From NCBI GenBank assembly GCA_900074885.1, contig FJUW01000077.1, forward strand, positions 84,487 to 148,486: DNA of 64,000 bases, written 5' to 3'. Origin of the DNA: Rhynchosporium graminicola. Taxonomy: Eukaryota > Ascomycota > Leotiomycetes > Helotiales > Ploettnerulaceae. The notes beneath the pieces are model-generated. The model saw nothing but the letters and a program-made list of their open reading frames with translations. It was not told the origin of the DNA and ran no database searches. This document shows, piece by piece, positions 11,880 through 21,959 of this stretch. The stretch's first letter is position 1. Each line of letters opens with the position of its first letter. The position numbers and the translations under genes were made by a program.

Positions 11880-13850
11880 TAATCTCTTCTCTCTTATAGT
11901 ATTAAGTCGTATTATATAGTCGTATAAAGACTTAGAATTAGTAACTATAACTAAAAGTAGTACTATGATCTCTATAATCTATTTAATAGTAGTCTTAATA
12001 GTACTAGCTATATTAAAACCTTCTGATATAGCGTATAGTTCAGAGGCTAGTATAGATCTAGTAACTCTCTTATAGCAGACTGAAGACTAGTGAATAACGT
12101 TTAACTTATTATACTTATCTATAAGTATATAGACGTAGCTAATTTAAGAGTAGAAGTTTTTCAAATTAGTAAATAAACTATTAGTAAATATAATAAGTTT
12201 AAGAGACTTCTTATCTAATTTGATATATCAGAGACCTTTACTATAGTTAGGCTTTTACTATAAGATTCTCTTATGTAAGAGTTTAAAGTCTTTCTCTATC
12301 AGATTTATAGTTTATATAGTAAAAGAGATATTAAATAATACTTCCGGCTAAGAAATAGTTACTAAGTATGAACCTCTAGCTCTCTAGGCAGCAAATTACT
12401 CGATTTGGGTAAGACTTTATCGTATACCTCTACGGGAATTAGTAAGATTTACTAGTTCTTTCTTAATTATTCTTAGCGTCTTATCGTATGATTATTAAGA
12501 TAGTCGAATAGAGCCGTCAGTTTCTAAGGTAGTATAACCTCTATTAAAGTTAATTAGGTATAAAGTAGTTAATTACTCTCTCTCGTTCGACTTAAATCTA
12601 GCCTTCTATAGCTCTCTCTCTTCTGCGTCTATAAAGGTCTTATTACCGATAAAGAAGGTATTATTAATCTGAAGACTAAGAGCTCCTATACTAGCTTTAT
12701 CACCTGAAATAGATAGTAGATACTTATCGAACGTCGATAGTACTATATAGAGCTTCTTAATCTTATATCTATAGTATATACCGAACTAATAGTTCGCTGA
12801 CTCTAGTATACTATATATAGGCCTAACGCACCGCAAAAACTAACATAGCTAAGCTAGAATCTCCTTTAGAGGGCGTACGAAGTAGTCACGTATTAAGTAT
12901 AAGGTAGACTGATTATAAGCTTATATAATATTATAGCTATATACCTTAAACTTAGAGTATATAACTGCGTATACTAGTGGTAGTTATTAGCTAACTCGTT
13001 AAATAGTTAGTAATATAGTAAGTACTTAGTTCTTTCTAGAGTTATTATATGCTTATATAATAAGTCTAGACTTCTTGTAGGCTTTCTATATACTCTTAAA
13101 TTTAGTCTAATCGATAAATTTAGTATTAAAAACCCTAGCTCCGGCTAGTAATTCGTCTTTATAGATTAATTTAAAGATCCCTATAGCGATTAAACCGTTA
13201 ATCTCCTTATATCTTAACGAAGCGTATAAAAGTTCTACTACTAGGAATCTTATAAATACTTTATTTATATAAGTTAAGAAAACTTTAATATTATTATCTC
13301 TAAATTGAATTAGCTTTTATCGATCTTAATAAGATTACTTCTTTAGTATTAGTATAAGTCGATTTAACTTAGTAGTACTAAGTAATAGTACTCTTAGGAG
13401 TAAGATATAGAGTAGTAAGAGTATAATTTCAAGTAAAATACTCTCTAGTTCGTCAGAATCGATCTCTTCTTCGTACTATAGTTTAATCGATATAGAACGA
13501 AAGGTTGTTAGTCCACTATCGATTTCTATTATATAGTTCTCTCTATCTATAGAAATAAGTAGCTAAGGTCTATCCCAGAAGCCTTTCTCTCTCTAAACTA
13601 GTACTAAAGAGTTCAATAGAAGGTCTCTTACTACTATAGAACTAAGTCTATTCCGAGTATTCAGGGCGTTATTAACTTACTAACGACTTCGTAGCTTGCG
13701 AATCTCTTCTATAGCCTTATGAAGTGTAGCAGCTCGTTAGGAGACTAATAGTAAAGAGGCGTCTATCTCTACTATTCTAGGGTATACTCTAAATACTAGT
13801 AAAATAAGTATAATTCTACTAAGTCTAGAAATATAGTTAATTACGTAGAA
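11880..13850 (-). mobile_element. Ty1/Copia fragment (reverse transcriptase and RNase H), RIP-damaged
   Basis: On the minus strand, reverse transcriptase reads from about 13330 to 12560, with blocks such as GARVFNTKFID and YIDNI-equivalent QINNTFFIGN near 12650 (family LQTDDTLI). RNase H follows at about 12250-11890 with KLIIFTNSLFTN, RVTRSILASELYAISEG and TNSKSLYDYI. Sequence between 13340 and 13850 has no motif I could place. The copy is cut on the right by the LTR of Ty3 element A. Both catalytic Asp residues of the reverse-transcriptase motif read as Asn, and the RNase H Asp of FTD also reads as Asn. Confidence 0.75.
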
Positions 13851-13868
13851 TACTATCTATAGTGCTAT

Positions 13869-14268
13869 TGTAACGTTCCTGGTTCTGACTGGTACGCGGT
13901 GTACAGGCTCGTCGGTTAGTATCAGCTATAAAGTAAAGTAATAAGAAGTTCGGTTCTTAATTGGAATTAAGACGTTATAAGCAGGTGTTAATTACTATAT
14001 GAATTTAAGCACGAAGCTCCTATCTAATAGCAGAAGTGCTAGTCTTGTATAGAACCTTCGTTTCCTTATACTAGCTATATAAGACTATCTTGCAGAGCGT
14101 GTAAGCTCTCGCGACCTGTCTAGTAGTCTAGCATATCACGTGATCCTGGATTACTTATAGCTATAATACTATTATTACTGCAATACAGGTAGGCGTATAG
14201 TACTACTCGCTAGTTTATACTATACCCGTGTTAGTGCCTTTCTTCTAATAGTACTAACTCTTTTCTGG
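13869..14268 (-). repeat. Element A LTR, left copy (main part)
   Basis: This begins TGTAACGTTCC on the plus strand and aligns through its whole length with 26952-27356. The last five bases of the 405-bp LTR (tacta) lie at 21120-21124 beyond the nested element. It is less RIP-mutated than its partner, for example cctggttctgactgg against cctagttctgactag. Confidence 0.85.
14264..14268. repeat. Left 5-bp target duplication of element B (tctgg)
   Basis: The pentamer tctgg ends immediately before the element B LTR and is repeated at 21115-21119 immediately after it. Five bp is usual for Ty3/Gypsy integration. Confidence 0.85.
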
Positions 14269-14436
14269 TATAAGGGGCGAGCCCCAGGATTAAGCACCGG
14301 CGATACCTGTGCTTACTAAGCCTAGCGGCACCCGTATATTTTCCTTCGGAGCTAGGCTAGAACCTGACTCTCTCTTATATCGAACTTCTTGAATATTATA
14401 CTTAATTATCTGCGTACGCGTTACTTACTTGTAATA
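14269..14436 (+). repeat. Element B left LTR, 168 bp
   Basis: This starts tataaggggcgagcc and ends gtaata. Relative to canonical TG...CA ends, both have changed to TA, consistent with RIP. The length equals that of the right LTR exactly. Confidence 0.85.
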
Positions 14437-14499
14437 TTAAGTTTAATTAAAATAAGCTAACTTATTCCTATAGTATTTACGCCGGATACCGGAATAGAC

Positions 14500-15690
14500 T
14501 TATTAGGGAATATAAGCCCTTAATAAGAGGACTCTAACAACGAACTATAGCGTATTATATAAGAGATATACGAGCGCTAGCTCCTGATAGAGACCGAGCT
14601 AGTAAATACGCGCACTGCCTTAGAGGCGTCAGAGGCCGAAAGACTCAGATAGGCGCCTAGATCTAATAATACCAGAGACCTATCGTCTTCGAGTGCCCTG
14701 ATAAAAACCCTTATCGAGTCTCTTATAGCGTCTCGGTCGAGCTCCGATAGAGAACTATTAAGCTCCGGCAGATAAATATTACTTACTTAAGATAGATATA
14801 CGAATACTTTTCGAGATTATCTCCTAAGACTAAGAAGTTCTTATCGCGTGCGCTCCGCTTAAAGGCTATCTCTCTCTACTAACTATTACTAGGATACTAT
14901 TTATAATACTCTCCTATAGCGCGAACGAGCTTATATATAATACTTCTAGGAGAAAGGAAGCCCGATAGATAATAAGGACCCCGAAGCTTTCTTTACGCAG
15001 CTCGATAAAATATTCGCAGATAGTAATAAGCGAGCTAAGGCCCTCGAACAGCTTATAAATATAAGGCACTCTATAGGATAGCCTTAGCACGAGCACTAGC
15101 TAGAATTCGACGAACTCTTACTAAGCGCTAGAGGAGAGAGCTAGGAAGACGATATAAAGATAAGTTACCTCCGGAATACGTTTTTAAACCTTATCCGAAT
15201 ATATATAGCTTCTATAGCTAAGACTATAGATTACTACGAATTTACTAAGGAGGTAGAACGGATCATGACTAACCTCGAAGAGACGGACTAGTTTAAAGCA
15301 TCGAATAAGAAGTAGAATAATAAGAATAAGAACTCTAAGATAAATATAGCGGACTATATATATCCCTAGAAGGCCCTTATAAAAGCTAAAGTTAATACTA
15401 ATAGGGATATAGTAATAGTAGTAGCGCGTGTAATAAGAAACCGAGAAAGGAATAGCAGAGCTTATAATAATTCCGGTATTAAATAAAGAGCTAAATAGGT
15501 AGACGCGGCCGAACGAGAGAGATACTATAAGAAAAAGCTCTATTTCCGCTACGGAGTATCCGGGTACTATATCTATAAGTGCTTATACGCCTTAGTAGTA
15601 TAACCTACTGCGATTAATACGACAGGACTATTACTAGAAGACGATAATAACGTATTAGACCTTACTCTTTTAGAGTTAGGAAAAGACTAA
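14500..15690 (+). pseudogene. Element B gag relic with zinc knuckle
   Basis: The frame reads as a Gag polyprotein with stretches such as EAFFTQLDKIFADSNKRAKA near 14980-15040 and WEDDIKISYLRNTF (W as TAG) near 15150. A CCHC zinc knuckle stands at 15541-15582, reading YFRYGVSGYYIYKC, in which the first two Cys and the His appear as Tyr through G-to-A changes; only the last Cys is intact. The frame is interrupted by TAG codons replacing Gln and Trp. It would have packaged the RNA in virus-like particles. Confidence 0.7.
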
Positions 15691-15759
15691 CTCTCTCTTA
15701 AAGTTAAGAGCCGGGAATAGATAAAGTATTAGTAAAAGGATAGGGTAAATTCAAAGAGC

Positions 15760-17660
15760 TTATAAATAGAAACCTTATATATATAGACGTAATCTTTTAA
15801 GAAATATTCGGAATATTTGCTCTTATTAATAAAGGATACTAGTATTATACTATAATAAATAAAGACCTTATAGAAGGTCTCGGTCTTATATATATAAGCT
15901 ACGGAACCCGCGAGATAAAGAGCGCTTTAAAAACTATACGGAACTTAAGGACTAAAGGAGTAGTCGGGTTCTAAATAAAAATCGTAAGGTTCAGCTAAAG
16001 GGTTTACGTATATATAGTACTAAAACTAGCTTTTCTATTAATCTTAGAGAACTTAGAAAGCGTAAAATAAGATCAGGATAACGCTTAAAAAACGATAATA
16101 TTATTATAACTTAGTAAAGAAATAAGTAATAGAAAGACGTAATTACTACTTATATACAGATAATAGTAACTATACCTTAGTATCCGCTACGACGTTAGAG
16201 GATATAAAGATAGCTCTTTAAGATAAAGAAGAGCTAACTTTAAACTAACTTAAAAATATTCTTCCTCTAGAGATTTAAGATATAGCTCTACTCTTTTCTA
16301 AGTAGGAAGCAGAGAAACTAGCTCCCTATCGACCGAGTATCGACTATCGAATCGATATCTGCGAATAATCAGATAGGTCTCCTGCCGCTTTACTATAGAG
16401 TCCGCTATATAGTATATCTAAAGATAAATTACTAGCGCTAAGAAAGTTATTAAATAGCTTCTTAGAAAAAGGATATATCCGACTTAGCACTTTAGAAGTA
16501 ATAGCTCTTATCCTTTTTATACGGAAACCCGGGGGAGGTCTAAGGTTCTGCTATAATTACCGAGCGCTGAACGCTATTACGAAGCTAGACTAGTACCTTT
16601 TACTATTAATACCGGAGACCTTACGGAACCTTACAAGTACTAAATAGCTTACGAAAGTAGATATAGTTTCAGTATTTCATTAAATATATATAGCGTCGGG
16701 TTACGAGTATAAAATAGCTTTTCGTATAAGATTTAGGTCTTTTGAATAGCTCGTATATCCTTTTAGATTATTAGGGGCTCCGGCGAGTTTCTAGCAGTAT
16801 ATTAATAGCTTATTAAGGGAATAATTAGACGACTTTGCCTTAGCTTATATAGATAATATAGTTATCTACTCGAATAGCTCCAGAGAAGACTACTTCGAAA
16901 AGGTACGAACTATTCTCCGTAAGCTTTAGGATAGTAGATTATACTTAGATCCCGGAAAGAGCGAGTTCGCTTATAAGAAGCTTAAATATCTAGGATTTAT
17001 TATATATACTAATAGAAAAGGTATAAGTCCTAATCTAGAAAAAGTAGTAGTAATTAAGAACTAAGCGTAACTTAAGACTTAGAAGGAAGTATAATATTTC
17101 TTAGGATTTATAAACTTCTACTGAATATTTATAGCGAATTACTTAAAGCTAGCCGCGCCCTTAATAGCGTTAATAAGAAAAAGTTACTTATTCTCCTAGG
17201 GAAAACTAGAAGAGAAAGCATTTAAGACTCTAATAGAGAAGTTTTATAAGGCTCCGGTACTTATATACTAGGATCCGAGACTTCAGATATTCTTAGAAAC
17301 TGATTATAGTAGATTCGTAATAGGAGGCGCCCTCTTATAAGAAAAGAACGAAGTCCGACGACTAGTAGGCTTCTTCGCTTAGAAGCTAAATAAAGCCGAA
17401 ATCAATTACGATATCTATAATAAGGAGATACTAGTAGTAATTACTTACTTGAAATTCTAGGCCTCTAAGTTAAAAGTATATAGCTCCTTTATAATTTGGA
17501 CGGACTATAAGAACCTTAAGTATTTCATAACTAAGTAATAGCTATTAGAGCGTTAAGTACGCTAGTATAAGACTTTAGTACTATTCTAGTTTACCTTAGT
17601 ATATAAGCCGGGATCCGAAGCTATTATCCCGGATATCTTATTATAGAGGGAGTAAGATAT
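15760..17660 (+). pseudogene. Element B protease, reverse transcriptase and RNase H relic
   Basis: A retropepsin-like segment near 15820-16070 reads ALINKGYQYYTIINKDLIEG where DSGA-type residues are expected. Reverse transcriptase runs from about 16320 to 17120 with FCYNYRALNAIT, ASFQQYINSLL and the catalytic stretch AYIDNIVIYS near 16837-16866 (YIDN instead of YIDD). RNase H follows at about 17180-17660 with IFLETDYSRFVIGGALLQ and FFAQKLNKAEINYD. Stops are of the TAG/TAA type. A 114-bp tandem repeat follows directly after the RNase H region. Confidence 0.75.
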
Positions 17661-17673
17661 ATTAAGAGAAAGC

Positions 17674-17939
17674 GATATAAACTCGAGGTTCCGCAGGTTT
17701 TTAGACTCGGACCGCGTAACGAACTAGCTTACTCTAGAAAAGAAAGATAAGGTAAGAGTAATAACTATATCGACTTAGTCGGACTGCGATATAAACTCGA
17801 GGTTCCGCAGGTTTTTAGACTCGGACCGCGTAACGAACTAGCTTACTCTAGAAAAGAAAGATAAGGTAAGAGTAATAACTATATCGACTTAGTCGGACTG
17901 CGATATAAACTCGAGGTTCCGCAGGTTTTTAGACTCGGA
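17674..17939 (+). repeat. 114-bp in-frame tandem duplication in element B pol
   Basis: The unit beginning gatataaactcgaggttcc starts at 17674, 17788 and 17902. The first two units are identical over all 114 bases, and the third matches for about 37 bases and then diverges. The period equals 38 codons, so the pol frame is kept. It lies between RNase H and integrase. Confidence 0.9.
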
Positions 17940-18429
17940 ACGCGTAGTATATTAGCCGGCTTTAGAAGGAGAAGATAGAATAAGAGTAGTACTTATATCT
18001 ACTTAGCTATCGACTATACCTTCCGGCTAGGTCCTTACCTTAGACCTAGCGGTATCTAGAAGTCCTTTCTAAGATAAAGAACTAAATAACTTATAGGACG
18101 CTATAATATAAGAGGATAAGATATATTAAATAGTACTCCGCTTATTATAAGATAAGGCCCGATCTTTCTTAAGCGAAATCAAGATTAAAATCTAAGTAAG
18201 TAACTATAGTATAGATATAAAGAACTACTTATATTACTATAGAAAGTTATAAGTACCGGGCGCCCCGGTTATACTAGAGTCCGACTATAAAGCGATAGAC
18301 CCTAAGACTCTCGAAAATAATACTCTAAGGATAAGGCTTATCTAGTCTATCTACGACTCGCCGGTCTATAGTTATCTAGAGTAGGACTTTACTATATTAA
18401 TATTAGGACGCTCCTTCTACTAGCTACTA

Positions 18430-19660
18430 TAGTCGAGGTATATAAGATAATTCTTAAGGAACTATAACTATTATAAGAGAAATAAAGTATAGAGGGAATA
18501 TAAACACGGACTCTTAAGACTACTACTAGTTCCTAACTAATTCTTCTAGGAGATATCTATAGACTTTATAACTAACTTACTAAACTCTTAAGGTAACTAT
18601 TACCTTTAGGTAATTAAAGACTAATTAAGTAAATAGGTAGTTATCGAAGCGATACTTAGTATAAAAGCAGAGGAATACGCTAAGAAATTCATAGAATACT
18701 AAGTAAGAAACTATAGGATACTACGAGCGATTATAAGCGATAGAAGTACTAACTAGATAAGTATATTCTAGAAGACTTTTTATCACTTAATCGGCGTATA
18801 ATAAAGACTTAGCTCCGGATACTACTTATAAACTAATAGAAGACTAGAAAAGCTAAATTAAAATATCTAAGCTTATTTACGAAACTTTATTAACTAAGAG
18901 TAGTCCGACTAGAAAAAGTAGCTCCCTATAGCTTAGTTAGCGTTAAACGGATATTACTACGCGGGCCTCGGGATAAGCTTATTCTTTACTATATATAGGT
19001 ATAAAGCGCTATTACTTATACTATTAGAGATAGAACCCGAGATTAACTCCTAGCTACTATCGAGCGAATAAGCGGTAGTATTTATAAAGAAGATAAAGAA
19101 GATTATTAACTTATACTAGTCGAATATAGTAGTATCTGCTTAGAAACAAGAGGATAGCGCTAATAGGATAAGGACCCTAGCCTTAGTATACTAGAAGAGA
19201 GATAAGGTATAGTTAGACTTATATAACTATTAGATAAATCGACTAAAAAAGAGTCTTAATACGAAGTATACTAAATACGTAATAGATAAAGTATTATCGC
19301 TAGTAGCTATTTATCTATCTAGGGTCCTTAGTAATATTTACTTAGTATTCTATATAGATCTATTATAACTAGCGAGCTACGACTTATTACTTAAGCAGGA
19401 GACTAATAATAGTTAACCGGAGCTTATACTATTTAAGACTTATGAAGAATAGTAAGTAAAGGAGATTCTTTACGCTAGAGATAAATCGAGGAGAAAAGGG
19501 AAAGGCAGGGAAGTACTAGTAAAGTAGGCGGGTTACTACGAACCTATATAGGAATCTGTTAAAGACCTATCGGATACTATAGCTATAGACGAGTTCGAAA
19601 GCAAGTATAGAGATATTAAATACTATAATAGACCTAGATAAGTATAAGAGAAAAAGAAGA
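18430..19660 (+). pseudogene. Element B integrase and chromodomain-like C-terminus relic
   Basis: A zinc-binding-like segment is followed by the integrase core: FFQEISIDFITNLLNS near 18541-18588, then AIISDRSTNQISIFQ near 18730-18770. The C-terminal part reads EILYARDKSRRKGKGREVLV near 19450-19530, then KQAGYYEPIQESVKDLSDTI (Trp codons as TAG), the pattern of a chromodomain (KWxGY...WEP). Chromodomains of this type direct integration to heterochromatin, which agrees with the nested insertion seen here. Confidence 0.7.
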
Positions 19661-19689
19661 ATAAGAGAGGATCTAATTAGTTTTAAGTA

Positions 19690-20930
19690 AGTTATAGGTA
19701 TTAATAAGGGGAGTTTAGATTTCTTTTATATTATTTTATTAATTCTAAAAAGTAATATAACCTAACGAATTTCCCTAGGACTCTATTCTAAAATAACCGG
19801 ACTTATTTAGCGCGATAAGCACTTAGAACTAGGGCGGGAGGGACCTTACTAGTACTATAGTAGTTAGTAACGGAAAATAAGCGGACTATAGGAAGCTTAT
19901 ATCTAACCCTACTAAGTGATAATATTAGTAACCGAATTAGTAACTTCGGTAGCGATAGGGCTAAAATAAGTAGTTAGCGACGAAAAATAAGTAGAGTCTA
20001 AGGATAGGTATAAGGAGAGAAGACCGGTAGCTTAGAGAAGCTTTAAGGCCTTCTAGGCCTTAAGGACCTTATTGAGATCGCGGTAGGTATTAGCGCTAAA
20101 TAAGCGATTAGTAATAGAAAACGATTAGAGTCCGATAACTTATATAGTATCTCTATCGGCGGAGCGAGTCTAGATAGTATAAGTAATATACGCTATTTGA
20201 GAACTAAGTAGTTAGTAACGTTTTTCGGGCGGAGCTCGGGATAAATATATAGGTTTTTATAGTTCTTACGCTTACGAGAATAGGTCGTATAAGCGCGAGA
20301 GCGAGTAGACTATATAAGTTAGTAGATATCAGGCGAAAATAAGCGGGATCTGACTTATATTCTAGTTAATATAGTCGACCTCAGAGAGAGTATAAGCAGC
20401 GTAGTAAATAATAGAAGCTATCTAACTCCGATTAGTAATAAGCGGGGTATAGTGCTTTTAAAGTAGAGATAAGAGATAGCGAAAGGGAAAGAGTAATCGA
20501 TACTAAACGATCTTATTAACTTACGGTTTATTATAAGTAATTAAGAAGAAAGGAATTAGTCTATAGAGTAATAGAAGAAAGTATATATAGCTAAAGCGGG
20601 AGTATTTACTGATTTAATTAATAATAGGAGAGAGAGTAATAATAAAGAAGCAGGAAGATATATTTAGCTTTACTATTATTATAAGCCGGAAATAAATAGA
20701 GAGGTTACGTAAATAAATAACTAGAGGCTTCATACGACTTTACTAGTATTATTAATTATTCTTTTACTATCGGTTCGCTATTATACTTAGTCAGTCTACT
20801 ATTATTATTAACTTCTAAGCGAAATCGGCACGAAGCGAGAAAAAGAATCGCAGATATAATAGGCCCCGACTATATATAACAAGGCGGGATATAGGTCTTT
20901 AGAGGCGAACCTTAATATAAAACAAGCGGA
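19690..20930 (-). pseudogene. Antisense semi-open region between pol and right LTR of element B
   Basis: Between the integrase end and the right LTR the plus strand is not open, but the minus strand reads about 100 codons with no stop other than RIP-compatible ones near 20310-20000, for example LYIYPELRPKNVTNYL and SDSNRFLLLIAYLALIPTAI. No domain was recognised. The position mirrors the antisense coiled-coil frame in element A. It may be an accessory frame or only a long non-coding 3' region. Confidence 0.3.
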
Positions 20931-20943
20931 GGGAGGAGGGGAG
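20920..20943 (+). other. Polypurine tract of element B
   Basis: The purine-rich run containing ggagggaggaggggag lies just before the right LTR, where plus-strand DNA synthesis is primed in LTR retrotransposons. Confidence 0.65.
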
Positions 20944-20946
20944 TAA

Positions 20947-21114
20947 TATAAGGGGCGAGCCCTAGGATTAAGTACCGGCGATACTTATGCTTACTAAGCT
21001 TAGCGGCACCCGCATGTTTTCCTTCGGAGCTAGGCTAGAATCTGACTCTCTCCTGTATCGAACTTCTTAAATACTATACTTGACTATCTGCGTACGCGTT
21101 GCTCACCCGTGATA
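20947..21114 (+). repeat. Element B right LTR, 168 bp
   Basis: This starts tataaggggcgagcc and ends cgtgata, aligning along its whole length with 14269-14436 with scattered C/T and G/A differences. Confidence 0.85.
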
Positions 21115-21119
21115 TCTGG
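21115..21119. repeat. Right 5-bp target duplication of element B (tctgg)
   Basis: This is an exact copy of 14264-14268 and marks the right junction of the nested insertion with element A's LTR. Confidence 0.85.
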
Positions 21120-21389
21120 TACTAAAACTCGTCTAGTATATACTACTAGATAGTACTATTAGTATTCTAGTGCTAGGACAGTTTTAATACTAAGAACTAT
21201 ACTAGTTCGTAATACTATCCCCCTTCTATCTTAGCGTGTCCTTACGCTTAAGTACGCCTAAGGAAATATCGACTACTACCTATAGCTATCTCCTTCTTTT
21301 ATTATACCCCCCGAACGCTTAACTAAATAAGTCGATTATATTATACTCGGAAGATAAATAGAATTAAGTAGTAAAATCATAGTACTATA

Positions 21390-21900
21390 TACTAGATATA
21401 AAAAGGCGGAATATAAAGAGTATATATCGCCTCGCGATCCTAAACTAACCTGATATAGTCGTTACGCCCGACTGAATAAAATATATTATATTCGAGTTAT
21501 TAACTATATACCTTTAGCGCGGGACTAGGAATCCTTAGATTCTCAGATTAAGAAACTCGATATAGAGGAGAAGGAGGCTATAGCTAAGATTCTTCGTCTA
21601 AAGAAATAGAAACGTTTCTTATACGAAAGGCAGTAAAAGATAATTACTACTAATTTAAATTCAATAGCTAAGCTTAACGCTCTTAAAGCTTTAGAGAAAG
21701 AAGGAAAAGAGAAATAAGAAAGAGAGAGAGTACCTAAAGATATTAAGTTAATAAGCGCGGAACCCTCTAGTTCCGATATCCCTATCGACCCCTCGTTCGA
21801 CCTGATAATCGACCTTCCTTTCGACCCTACGGACCTGCTCTAGGTAGATCTAGGCTTTATCGATAGAAATTAGCTAGTAATACTAAGTAGTAAAAGCTTA
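21390..21900 (+). pseudogene. Antisense coiled-coil frame in element A
   Basis: The plus strand, opposite to element A's gag-pol, reads one frame whose only stops are TAG/TAA at RIP-compatible positions. It includes DSQIKKLDIEEKEAIAKILR near 21560-21618 and continues as a Lys/Glu-rich heptad-like helix, then an acidic, proline-containing tail (FDLIIDLPFDPTDLL). Similar coiled-coil frames are common in fungal transposon relics by my recollection, but I cannot name the family. It lies between the pol 3' end and the 3' LTR of element A. Confidence 0.5.
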
Positions 21901-21959
21901 ACTTAAGTTCCTATATATTTTCCGAATATAAATAGTTCTTCTATTTTACTAAGTATCTA

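Larger units (their letters stand above)
14269..21114 (+). mobile_element. Ty3/Gypsy element B (nested, chromodomain type, 6846 bp)
   Basis: The element has two 168-bp LTRs (14269-14436 and 20947-21114), exact 5-bp target duplications, and a purine-rich tract (ggagggaggaggggag) directly before the right LTR. Gag, protease, reverse transcriptase, RNase H, integrase and a C-terminal chromodomain-like segment can be read in the Gypsy order on the plus strand. It sits inside the terminal bases of element A's LTR, so it is the younger of the two. All frames carry RIP-type stops. A further 1.25 kb between pol and the right LTR reads semi-open on the minus strand. Confidence 0.9.

Noticed and set aside
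14914..15096. 60-codon minus-strand frame
   Set aside because: It lies antisense within the gag of element B, has no motif, and long antisense frames are common in AT-rich RIP DNA.
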